Shown here: positions 21,448 to 29,940 of the stretch, in pieces | How the letters are laid out: the number at the start of each line of letters is the position of its first letter | Position numbering within the stretch: the stretch's first letter is position 1 | NCBI RefSeq assembly: GCF_000350225.1 | Contig: NW_005179128.1 | Span: 62,001 to 126,000, forward strand | DNA length: 64,000 nucleotides | Direction: 5' to 3' | Source: Chondrus crispus | Taxonomy: Eukaryota; Rhodophyta; Florideophyceae; Gigartinales; Gigartinaceae | Translations under genes and position numbers: made by a program | Notes under the pieces: generated by a model | Seen by the model: only the letters and a program-made list of their open reading frames with translations | What the model was told of the DNA's origin: nothing | Databases searched by the model: none

Positions 21448-23325
21448 TTACCCTTTTTTCGAACTACCGGTGCTATCTGAGCTACCTTCCTGGCCATCGG
21501 TGGCCAGGTCTTCTTCGGGTCCTTGGCCGTGTGGGTCGGGACGATTCCCCCACCGCGGCCGCGCGACGTCAGCGAAGTATTCGGGTACTTCCTGACCTTG
21601 GCCTGTGACGTCCGGTCGTCGCAGGATATGGGGGACGAGGCGAGTCGGGTCTCCTTCGCGCCCCTCCGTGGGTAGAGGATACGGGTCCTCTACCCAATCC
21701 TGCAGGTACATGATCGCGTTTTGTACCTGTTGGGGTAACCGAGAACGGTCTCGGTCCCCTCTCCCCCCTTGACGGGGATACCTTGTGTCCGACGGGCGGT
21801 AATCCGGTCGATCACGACGATCGAGTTCGTTACGACGATACCCGCCTCCGCGTGGGGCGAAGCGTGTGCCCCCACCCGAACGATTCGGGAAACCTTGACG
21901 CGGGGGGCGGCCCTCGCCGACCGACTGCCGGAGGAGATTACGCGCGCCGGGGCGCGTCTCCATCTGGTAGCGGTAGTTCCTGTACGCCGTGAACATTCGT
22001 TGTTCCGGCGACAGGAACGGGCACGCGTACATGGCGTGTCCGTACGTACGGCATAGCCAGCACACGTACACGCTGCCATCCGTTGAGGCGAAGGTCGCTG
22101 CGTGCCGCGCCTCCTCATCGGTGAGGAGGGGTACGCGAGGGGCTTCAGCTCCTGCATCTCGACTCGAGATGTCGAGCTCTGCGACCCGGGGATCCGTACC
22201 CCTTGCCACTCTTGGAGTGGCCGCGAAGGTGGTCGCGTAACTGGATGTCGTTCCGGTCGACATCGGTGAGGGGGGTCGTCCCCCCACGGGTCCTCCTCTT
22301 TGCGTAATGAGGACAGGGTCGGCCTGCCACTCATCCTCCCCGATGTGGAGGGTCGTAGCGGGTGAACTTGTGGCGGCGGACTTAGTAGTCCTGCCAGCCC
22401 TCCCTGCCGGTTTCGTATCCGGCAGGGGTAAACCGCGCCGAGCGCGGTACGTCGTGCCTTCCGCCGTGGCGATACGGCGGATGGTTGGAAGATCGGTCTT
22501 CTGGCGGCTCGGCAGCCGCTGTACGGTTTCGGAAACTGCGGCGCGGGTCGCCGGTGCCAGTCCCCGCACGAAGTAGTGCGCGAGCGACTGTTCAGAGAAC
22601 ACCGCCGTGCACCGGAACGCGGCAGTTTCGAGCCGGTCCGCGAACGTGCTCTCCGTTTCATGAGATTGCTGTCGCGCCGTCGCGACATCGTCGTACGCTT
22701 CACCTAACACGTCGTCGGTTAGGTAGCGTATCAGGAACTGGTTCACGAGCCCCGGCCAGCTCACGTCGTCGTGTAGCTGGCCGGCGCGGAGGCCACGCAT
22801 TGTATAACTCGTATACAGGCGCTCCGCGTCGCGCTCTAGGAAGTGCGCGAGGACTCGTACCGCAACACCTTCGGTAAGGTGTTGCGAGTTGAAGGTTATT
22901 CGGACATCCTTCAAGAACGGTAGGAGCTGGATCGGTTCCGAACCGTCAAAGCTCCTCATCGTAGGTCGGATCCCACGGCAGCGTTGAACGTACTTCGCGA
23001 TCCGTCCCGCGTCACCCGAGGTAACGAGCCTCGAGGTGTTATCCAGCCGGTACATACGATAGTCAGCGACGGCGCTGAACTCTTGGATCATCGTATGTAC
23101 CGGCTCGAGTCCGGGTTCGGCGGGACCCAGCGTGCCGAAGGGGGTTACGGGTAGCGTACGGACGTCTACCGGACCTGGATGCTCGGCGCAGTTCGCCGGC
23201 GGGTAGCCGCCCCAGCGGGGATCGACAGAGTACGTCGGTACTCCGGATCCGCGGGCGGCTCCTCCACGGTCAGGGTCGTCGCGATACGATACGCGTTCCA
23301 TCTGCCGCCTACTTTCAGGGATAGG
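21448..23325 (-). CDS. Gypsy-1 Gag, N-terminally truncated
   Basis: Gag forms the particle and packages the RNA. The retained part corresponds to residues from about 245 onward of the 856-residue gypsy-2 Gag. It contains the conserved capsid-like block (FDGSEPIQLLPFLKD) and a CCHC zinc knuckle (CWLCRTYGHAMYAC). A Gly/Arg-rich RNA-binding stretch and a Ser/Lys tail follow. The first in-frame ATG (23301) replaces an internal codon of the full-length protein and is unlikely to be a real start. The reading frame runs into copia A at 23325, so the N-terminal coiled coil is lost. The stop is directly preceded by the slippery run. Confidence 0.9.
   Translation of the reverse strand, partial: PIPESRRQMERVSYRDDPDRGGAARGSGVPTYSVDPRWGGYPPANCAEHPGPVDVRTLPVTPFGTLGPAEPGLEPVHTMIQEFSAVADYRMYRLDNTSRLVTSGDAGRIAKYVQRCRGIRPTMRSFDGSEPIQLLPFLKDVRITFNSQHLTEGVAVRVLAHFLERDAERLYTSYTMRGLRAGQLHDDVSWPGLVNQFLIRYLTDDVLGEAYDDVATARQQSHETESTFADRLETAAFRCTAVFSEQSLAHYFVRGLAPATRAAVSETVQRLPSRQKTDLPTIRRIATAEGTTYRARRGLPLPDTKPAGRAGRTTKSAATSSPATTLHIGEDEWQADPVLITQRGGPVGGRPPSPMSTGTTSSYATTFAATPRVARGTDPRVAELDISSRDAGAEAPRVPLLTDEEARHAATFASTDGSVYVCWLCRTYGHAMYACPFLSPEQRMFTAYRNYRYQMETRPGARNLLRQSVGEGRPPRQGFPNRSGGGTRFAPRGGGYRRNELDRRDRPDYRPSDTRYPRQGGRGDRDRSRLPQQVQNAIMYLQDWVEDPYPLPTEGREGDPTRLVPHILRRPDVTGQGQEVPEYFADVARPRWGNRPDPHGQGPEEDLATDGQEGSSDSTGSSKKG
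21451..21459 (-). promoter_or_regulatory. Probable -1 frameshift site at the gag stop
   Basis: On the minus strand AAAAAAGGG is followed at once by the TAA stop of gag. The -1 frame is open through this run into pol. The run is conserved in gypsy-2 (41484-41492). The heptamer G-AAA-AAA is slippery but not the canonical optimum. Confidence 0.55.
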
Positions 23326-24588
23326 TATTGAAAATGTGCGACCACATGCTGTTATCTGAAAAGGTCAAAATCGAGTGACACGTGTACATGACTGCACGGT
23401 CCGGGCGCTCTTACCCATATCACGACATGACACGTGTAAAATCCCAGATTTTGGGGTTCCGGGGACGAAAGTGGCCCCTCGGAGGGTCATGCAAATTTGC
23501 ATAGTTTTGCCAAGTGGAACCTTGGCCCGTAGCACTATAGACTACACAGGAAATACTGCAATTCTATTGGCCCTCAGGTCTAATGCTGCAAATCTATTGG
23601 TCGGGCTTTGTCCACGTGTGCGTCATTGGCCTTGTGATGTACTTTAAATGGCCTGTATATGCCATAATTACGCTGTTTTGGGGGTTTCAAGTGGTTTGTC
23701 ATGGTTGTAATGGGTAATGGCATGGGGCCCTCGGGCGGGACACATGTATGCCGTGTACACATGTACACGTCGCCAGGTGAATTCGTGTACGTACACATGT
23801 ACACGCATCCAGGTGTATGCACATGAGGGTTTACAGTTTTACAGTGTCAGACTGTTTGCGATCCTGCGCGTGTCCGAGTACAGTACATGTGAATCAAAAG
23901 TACAACAAGTACTTCTCGCGAGAGGAATACAGTTGTGCGATTATTCTGTGTACGCGTCACGCTGTATGCGAGTCTTGCGTGAGCAGGCGCCGTTGCACTG
24001 TGCTCTCGTCATGGTGCGCCGTTGGATGCAAGTTCATGACAGTACTCGTGTGATTTACATGTATTCTCATGTGAGTTGTGTAGAAAGTCTGGATGCACAT
24101 TGTTATAACTTGCCATAATTATCTGACAGTGCTTGGCGAAATTAGTAAGGTGAGAAACAAGGATACGTATGGCGATTGTGATATGAAAGACGTTTGCGTT
24201 GTTGGAAATAGACAAGTGCCAAGTTGTTCGTTGCACAACAATGAAGTCTGGCATGACTGGATGCAGATTAGTAAGGTGTGAAACAGTTCCATGCATAGGG
24301 CCATGGTGTACAGTCATTTGGAATGTGTAGAAATAGTTGTGAGCAAATAGTTACGAATCGATTCGTAAGGTGGAAATCGAACAGTATGGTCGGGCCACAA
24401 GAGGACCGCGCTTGGTCGCGCATAGTAGAGTATGGTTTACTGGGAGTGGGAGTAGAGCGATAGTGTAGCACTCAAAGTGTATAAGTATAGCCGAAAGACG
24501 GCTCCAAGTAAACCTCGGCACCAACTCCTTCACTCACACACATCAACCTGCCCTCCTTCTTTCCCTTGCCCCTCCGAACCTACCATTA
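23326..24588 (+). repeat. Copia A 5' LTR (1263 bp)
   Basis: Starts TATTGAAAATG and ends CTACCATTA; the first base is inferred from the 3' LTR, which follows a clear polypurine tract. It contains the 14-bp palindrome ATGCAAATTTGCAT (23489-23502), two CTGCAA(A)TCTATTGG segments with inverted CCAAT boxes, and several ACACGTGT sites. ATT(A/C)GTAAGG occurs three times (24141, 24267, 24361). A TATA-like GTATAAGTATA lies at 24479-24489, about 100 bp before the end. Confidence 0.85.
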
Positions 24589-24602
24589 GGTTATGGGCCC
24601 AG
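24589..24602 (+). other. Primer binding site (half tRNA-iMet type)
   Basis: GGTTATGGGCCCAG directly follows the LTR. It is complementary to the anticodon stem-loop region of eukaryotic initiator tRNA-Met rather than to its 3' CCA end. Drosophila copia is known to use this unusual cleaved-tRNA primer with the same sequence. The same site occurs in copia C (58526-58539). Confidence 0.85.
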
Positions 24603-24965
24603 TCCCTCGCTGTCGTTTCACTGTATGAGTCTGTCGTTCTCGTTCCGTTGTTTCTGCCGTCGTTGTCGCTGTCGTTTTCGCTGCCGTTTCTCGTCGTTCT
24701 TTCCGCTGGTCTTCTCGCTGTCGTTGTCGCTCTCGTTCTTGCCGTCGTTCTTGGTTTTGGTTTTCGCTGCTGCTGTCGTTCTTGCTCTATTGTGTGAATT
24801 GGTTTTGGTCATCGCCCCCGCTGTCTTCGTTTTCTTCGTTCTTGGTTTGGCTTTCGTTCTTGCTGTGGTTCTTGCTGCTGTCTCTGTCTTTGGTCTTCGT
24901 CTTCGTTTCCGCTCCCGCTATCGCCGTCGTCGTCAATCTCGCATTTGGTTTTTCTTCGTTCTCTC
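24603..24965 (+). other. Pyrimidine-rich leader
   Basis: A degenerate array of GTCGTT(C/T)TC-like words with almost no A. The frames are open for 60-130 codons only because of this composition and give leucine/phenylalanine/valine-rich shadows. The counterpart in copia C (58290-58525, minus strand) has similar GTTTTCAGT-type repetition. Confidence 0.6.
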
Positions 24966-25637
24966 ATGCAAAGTAAGTTTTGAGTTTCTTTCCATTTCCT
25001 ACACATCTAAGTGATTGTCTTTGCACGTTTTGGTGGTTCTTAAGAGCAATAATTCCAAAATCTGTTACTGACGATTATCTTCATATTCCTTATTGTGAAT
25101 ACCTGTTTTTACGGGGTTGTGTTAGATCTGGAATTAGTACCGGTGCGCTCTGCGCCTGGGAAGCTGGTCACCGGTCGAACGGTTCGGACATCGGAGGTCG
25201 TATCCGTTGAGGTGCTTGAGCCTGAGGATCAACCTTCGCCTCGGCTCGCGCTTCCGGGTCCCTCCTCGAGCAGCGCACCTTATAGGATTCCTCGTATTCC
25301 GCGCTCTGTTCCCGCACCAATAAAGAGAACTACGCATCGACTTTCTGCTCGGAAAGCGGCTGTTCTCGCGGATAAAGAGTTTAAGCGTGAGCGCAAGAGG
25401 AATCGTAAGGTGTGCCCGCGGTATAAGCGGTATTGTAAAGTGTGCGGCGTTAGTGGCAATAGTGCGAAGGCCTTTTACGACCACATTCAGTCTAGGTCTC
25501 ATCGCATTCAAGTTGCCAACGCTAAGGAGACTCCGCGTTGTATCCCTTGCAATCGCGTCTTTGAGTCTCACGGGCACCTCAAGTGCCACGAGAACGGTGC
25601 TGCACACTTAAAGGTAGTTTGTGAACAGAATAGTTAG
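24966..25637 (+). CDS. Two-exon C2H2 zinc-finger gene in the copia A leader
   Basis: The downstream exon encodes two zinc fingers of the C-x2-C-x12-H-x5-H type (CKVCGV...H...H and CIPCNR...H...H), the spacing of U1-like or matrin-type nucleic-acid-binding fingers. They are preceded by a basic stretch (KEFKRERKRNRKVCPRYKR). The open frame has no ATG of its own. An upstream ATG at 24966 is followed after ATGCAAA by a consensus donor GTAAGT (24973), and an acceptor TTAG ends at 25125. Joining 24966-24972 to 25126-25637 keeps the frame and gives about 172 codons starting MQNLELVPV. AATAAA lies 12 nt after the stop. The gene is on the same strand as gag-pol and ends about 170 nt before it. Function is unknown; nucleic-acid binding is inferred from the fingers. 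The splice model is a prediction. Confidence 0.65.
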
Positions 25638-25649
25638 GGATTTCATCCA

Positions 25650-25655
25650 AATAAA
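25650..25655 (+). terminator. AATAAA polyadenylation signal after the zinc-finger gene
   Basis: Canonical AATAAA just downstream of the stop at 25637. If used, it would make the leader gene a transcript separate from the genomic RNA, which must read through it. Confidence 0.45.
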
Positions 25656-25719
25656 TTCACACATCTGTTCGCAAATTTCTCCTAGTGCAACTTCATAGTA
25701 ATCATATCGAACTTCTTAG

Positions 25720-25774
25720 ACGGGTGGGCTTGCCATTGTGTTGACTATCGGTTGACGGCTTGGGATCCCCGAAC
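25720..25774 (+). promoter_or_regulatory. Conserved copia leader element (A copy)
   Basis: About 55 nt containing GGCTTGCCATTGTGTTGACT and then CGGCTTGGGATCCC. It differs from the B and C copies at only two or three positions, while the coding sequence downstream differs far more. It ends 36 nt before the gag-pol ATG. It could be a packaging, translation or splice-control element. Confidence 0.6.
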
Positions 25775-25810
25775 GGATATTTCGAATACTTGAAGTTTAT
25801 TTGCACTAAA

Positions 25811-28800
25811 ATGGAAGATCAAGGAGGAGGAGGATCCATCAGAATCGACAAACTGACGGACTCCAACTTCTACGTGTGGAAGCAGAAAATACAACTTCTG
25901 CTTGCTCTACGTGATGTTGACCAATACATCGTTGAGGGAACAGTTCCAAGTGAGGAACGCGCGGAAGAGCGTAAGAAGTGGATTAGAGGTGACAGTAAAG
26001 CTAAAGCACTGATTGGTCTCTCCCTATCAGATGAGCATCTTGAGCATGTACGTGATGTTGATTCCGCTCATGAGATGTGGGAAGCTATTGTCAACGTGTT
26101 TGAGAGGCACACTTTGCTGAACAAACTAGCTGCACGTCGTGAGTTCTACACTGTGAAGATGCTTTCCGGTGAAAAGGTGCTTGCATACATCAATCGTGTC
26201 AAGCAGCTGGCAGCCATCCTCAAGTCAATGAGCGTAAACATCGATGACAAGGAGATGGCCATGGCAGTGCTCAACGGTCTGCCTGCCCGTTTCGAGGCTC
26301 TCATCGTTGCACTTGATGCTCTCGGTAATGAGGAAAAGATATTCAGTTTGGACTTTGTGAAAAGTCGTCTGCTGCAGGAAGAGCAGCGAGCAAACATGAA
26401 GTCTAGCTCCTCACAGACATCGGCTCTGGTTAATCGTGCCCCGAACAATCGGGACATAAACGATTACAAATGCACGAACTGCGGTCATACAGGCCATACG
26501 GCAACCCGCTGCTGGGGAAAGGATTTGAATGGGCGTCGCCCGGCTCCTCCTACCGGATATAAACCGCGTATGTCTCAGCGGAAACAATCTGCATTTGTCA
26601 CACAGAATCCTGATCCCGACATGGTTGTAAACAGCGTGGACTTCACATGTCTGATGTCGAAAGCTTCGCCCACGAACGATCTGGAGATGTTGCCTTCGTG
26701 GCTCGTAGATTCAGCTTGTACAGCTCATATTACATATGACCGATCTTTGTTTGCGACGTATGAGCCACTTGATTCCGCCTCTGTTCAGATGGGAACCAAG
26801 GCTAGTGCAAAGGTTGCCGGCCGTGGTGACATTCACTTGAAGTTAAATGTGAATGGCCGCATCGAACCGTGCAAGTTGACGGATGTATTGCACGTTCCGG
26901 ACTTTGCGTTCTCTCTACTCTCTGTCAGTCGAATGACTGAACTTGGACTAAAAGTTGGGTTCGAAAATGGAAAATGCATGATCAGACGAGGCTCAACTGT
27001 AGTGGCGACTGCGACATTGGTTGGAGAACTTTACGTTCTCGACATCGTCAGTGACATCGGATCTGCACATGCTGCCACCCTGCAAACGTGGCATGAGCGA
27101 TTTGCACATGTGCATTCTCAAGGTATTGCTTCGATGATTCGTGACAATGTGGTAAGTGGAGTCAAACTACTTGGTAATGAGGCTAACAAAATCAACAATA
27201 CTAACAATGATTGCATCTCTGAAAAATGTTCTGCGTGCGTCTACGGCAAAGCCACTCGATCTGTGATCCCAAAAGAGCGGTCCTCGAGGCGGGCATACTT
27301 CTGTCTAGACTTAGTTCACTCTGATGTTTGTGGCCCCTTAGAGGTGCAGTCCATTGGTGGTGCCAAGTACTTCATTACCTTCATAGATGATCACTCAAAC
27401 TGGTCAGTAGTGTACCCTATGCACCATAAATCAGAAGCATTTGAACGATACAAAATGTTTGCACAACTTGCTCAGACTCACACTGGTCGCAAGATCAAAG
27501 TGCTTCGCACCGATCGAGGTGGTGAGTATCTATCCACGGAGTTTAAGTCTTTTCTGATTGCAAATGGTACTCAGCATCAAATGACGACCGCGTACACACC
27601 GGAGCAAAATGGCGTCGCCGAACGACTGAACAGAACTTTGGTAAACTTGGTGCGCTCCATGCTAGCGCACAAGAAAGTTACAAAGGGGTTCTGGGCAGAA
27701 GCACTTGCAAATGCAGTGTACGTTCGAAATCGAGTCACGTCACGTGCCATTCCCCCCAAGATGACCCCATACCACTTATGGATGAAATCTGTGCCAAATG
27801 TTGGTCATTTGCGTGTTTTCGGTTCGAAGTGTTGGTATACATTACCAAAACACAACATCCAGAAACTTGACGCCCGTGCAAAGGAGGCAATGTTTCTGGG
27901 GTATGCTGAAAATACGAAAGCTTACAAGTTGTGGGATGGTGATTTGCACAAAGTGATCGTATCCAGAGATGTTACTTTTGACGAGTCCACAGGTGGTAAA
28001 TCTGGTGAACCGATGGACACAAACGACGAGGCTTCAACTGATGATGACACAATCAACTTGAACATCGATGAGGAAGTTGCAGAAAATGATGCAGTGGCAT
28101 CAGAAGCATCATCGCCGGATGAACAACAACACTCTGATGAATCCTCCAACTCCTCCCCAACTTCAGGGGAGGACAAAACCACCGAAACAGTTGACCAACA
28201 CGTAGTTGAGGAAGAAACGATTGATCCGCCAACTAATCTCCGTCGGTCCACTCGCGTTCGCAAAACGCCTGGGGCGTGGTGGGCAGCAGCTTTGGTGACT
28301 GCTGGACTCCTTAGCCACGCCCATGTGATAACAGAAATCCCAAACTCGTACAAGGAAGCTATGGATTCTCCAAAAGCTCGCTTCTGGCAGAAGGGCATCG
28401 ACAAAGAACTTGCTTCACAACACAAAAACAAAACATGGACACTTGTTCCAAGATCTCGAGCATCGAACATCCTGACGTCCAGGTGGGTTTTCGGAGTGAA
28501 GCAACTTCCTGACGAGTCCGGAAAATTGGTCGAAACTGCAAAGGGACGTCTTGTGGCACGAGGCTTTCAACAAGTAGAAGGCATCGATTACACTGAAACT
28601 TTCGCCCCTGTCATCAAGTTCACAACTATCCGTCTGCTGCTGGCACTGGTTGCGCACTTTGACCTTGAGCTGCATCAGATGGACGTGGTGACTGCCTTCC
28701 TCAACGGTGACCTTCACGAAGAAATCTACATGGAGCAACCTGAAGGATGCATCGACAAAGTCAAACCTGATTCGGTGTGTAAACTTCTGAAAGCAATCTA

Positions 28801-29929
28801 TGGTCTTAAGCAAGCCCATCGCCAATGGCATAGTAAGATCGATGAGTTTCTGATCACTGAACTTGGTTTCAACACTACACGCAGCGACCCATGTCTTTAC
28901 ATTCGACGTCAAGGCAATGTCATCATGATTATCGCGTTGTACGTGGACGATCTGCTGCTAGCTGGAAGTGACTTGGAGGCCATATTATGGATGAAAAATG
29001 AACTCAACAAACGATTCGATATGAAAGACCTTGGCGAGGCGAAGACTTGTATTGGTCTAGAGATCGACCGTATACGTTCTAAACACGTCCTGACCGTCAC
29101 GCAGTCGAAGTATGCCCAAGCAGTACTGAAACGGTTCAAAATGTCGGCATGCAATCCTTGCGTTACTCCGATGGAACAGTCTCGACATGTCACAATGCAA
29201 GTGGCCGAAACTGGCACTGATGACAACCCATGCTTTGAACCATATCGTCAGGCCATTGGATGTCTAATGTTCCTAATGGTCGGGACCCGCCCCGATATTG
29301 CGTTTGCCATTGGAAAGTTATCTCAACACTGTGCCGACCCTCACGAGTCGCACTGGTCAGGTGTGAAACGTGTTTTGAGATACTTGCGTGGGTCCCAGCA
29401 TCTTGGAATAGTGTTTGGTAAAGATGATCTTGGTACGGAACTTCATGGGTATAGCGACGCAGATTGGGGTGGATGCCTTGAATCACGGAAATCAACGAGT
29501 GGGTACGTATTCAAGCTTTGTGATGGGCCTATCAGTTGGGCTTCCCGGAAACAAACAGTAGTTGCGAAGTCTACTTGTGAGGCAGAATACATCGCACTCA
29601 GTGAAGCATGCAAAGAGGCTGCGTGGCTTCGACGCTTCCATGCTGATGTACTTGGTGCGAATTCGGATCCAACAATTCGCGTTGGATGTGACAACGCTGG
29701 TACGATTGCGTTTGCTCAGAACGAATCTACAAATCGTCGCAACAAGCACATTGATATTACGTATCATTTCGTTCGAGATGCGGTGCAGCGAAAACTGGTC
29801 ACATTGTACCATTGTCCGACAACAGAAATGCCAGCCGATATGCTGACCAAACCACTTGGTCGCGTGCTGTTTGAAAAGTTCGTGGGCATGGTTGGGCTTT
29901 CCGAGTGCAAAGCTGCCCAAAACATGTGA
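25811..29929 (+). CDS. Copia A Gag-Pol polyprotein (1372 aa)
   Basis: A single uninterrupted ORF from the ATG in MEDQGGGG. In order: gag with a CCHC knuckle (CTNCGHTGHTATRC, near residue 220); aspartic protease (WLVDSACTAH, near 298); integrase with an HHCC module (near 425-475) and D-D-E core (LVHSDVCG, LRTDRGGEY, NGVAERLN); reverse transcriptase ending in the YVDD active site (near 1043); and RNase H (YSDADWGG, CEAEYIALSEA, GCDNAGT). This integrase-before-RT order defines Ty1/copia. The protease motif reads D-S-A instead of the usual D-S/T-G, which may weaken it. No stop or frameshift is present. Confidence 0.95.
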   Translation: MEDQGGGGSIRIDKLTDSNFYVWKQKIQLLLALRDVDQYIVEGTVPSEERAEERKKWIRGDSKAKALIGLSLSDEHLEHVRDVDSAHEMWEAIVNVFERHTLLNKLAARREFYTVKMLSGEKVLAYINRVKQLAAILKSMSVNIDDKEMAMAVLNGLPARFEALIVALDALGNEEKIFSLDFVKSRLLQEEQRANMKSSSSQTSALVNRAPNNRDINDYKCTNCGHTGHTATRCWGKDLNGRRPAPPTGYKPRMSQRKQSAFVTQNPDPDMVVNSVDFTCLMSKASPTNDLEMLPSWLVDSACTAHITYDRSLFATYEPLDSASVQMGTKASAKVAGRGDIHLKLNVNGRIEPCKLTDVLHVPDFAFSLLSVSRMTELGLKVGFENGKCMIRRGSTVVATATLVGELYVLDIVSDIGSAHAATLQTWHERFAHVHSQGIASMIRDNVVSGVKLLGNEANKINNTNNDCISEKCSACVYGKATRSVIPKERSSRRAYFCLDLVHSDVCGPLEVQSIGGAKYFITFIDDHSNWSVVYPMHHKSEAFERYKMFAQLAQTHTGRKIKVLRTDRGGEYLSTEFKSFLIANGTQHQMTTAYTPEQNGVAERLNRTLVNLVRSMLAHKKVTKGFWAEALANAVYVRNRVTSRAIPPKMTPYHLWMKSVPNVGHLRVFGSKCWYTLPKHNIQKLDARAKEAMFLGYAENTKAYKLWDGDLHKVIVSRDVTFDESTGGKSGEPMDTNDEASTDDDTINLNIDEEVAENDAVASEASSPDEQQHSDESSNSSPTSGEDKTTETVDQHVVEEETIDPPTNLRRSTRVRKTPGAWWAAALVTAGLLSHAHVITEIPNSYKEAMDSPKARFWQKGIDKELASQHKNKTWTLVPRSRASNILTSRWVFGVKQLPDESGKLVETAKGRLVARGFQQVEGIDYTETFAPVIKFTTIRLLLALVAHFDLELHQMDVVTAFLNGDLHEEIYMEQPEGCIDKVKPDSVCKLLKAIYGLKQAHRQWHSKIDEFLITELGFNTTRSDPCLYIRRQGNVIMIIALYVDDLLLAGSDLEAILWMKNELNKRFDMKDLGEAKTCIGLEIDRIRSKHVLTVTQSKYAQAVLKRFKMSACNPCVTPMEQSRHVTMQVAETGTDDNPCFEPYRQAIGCLMFLMVGTRPDIAFAIGKLSQHCADPHESHWSGVKRVLRYLRGSQHLGIVFGKDDLGTELHGYSDADWGGCLESRKSTSGYVFKLCDGPISWASRKQTVVAKSTCEAEYIALSEACKEAAWLRRFHADVLGANSDPTIRVGCDNAGTIAFAQNESTNRRNKHIDITYHFVRDAVQRKLVTLYHCPTTEMPADMLTKPLGRVLFEKFVGMVGLSECKAAQNM

Positions 29930-29931
29930 TC

Positions 29932-29940
29932 GAGGGGAGG
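29932..29940 (+). other. Polypurine tract of copia A
   Basis: GAGGGGAGG directly precedes the 3' LTR and fixes its first base. The same TGATCGAGGGG context precedes the LTRs of B1, B2 and C. Confidence 0.85.

Larger units (their letters stand above)
11543..23325 (-). mobile_element. Gypsy-1: chromovirus, 5'-truncated, minus strand
   Basis: Read on the minus strand the order is partial gag, pol, a 4.4-kb accessory segment with an antisense ORF, polypurine tract and 3' LTR. The 5' LTR, leader and first part of gag are missing. The gag sequence stops at 23325, exactly where copia A begins. pol and the antisense ORF are open from end to end, so the copy is not very old. The left junction with host-like sequence is at 11542/11543; the matching target duplication on the right is lost. 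Confidence 0.9.

Noticed and set aside
24477..25014. Hydrophobic ORFs that look like membrane proteins in the copia A leader
   Set aside because: They come from GTCGTT-type low-complexity DNA; all frames give Leu/Phe/Val-rich strings.
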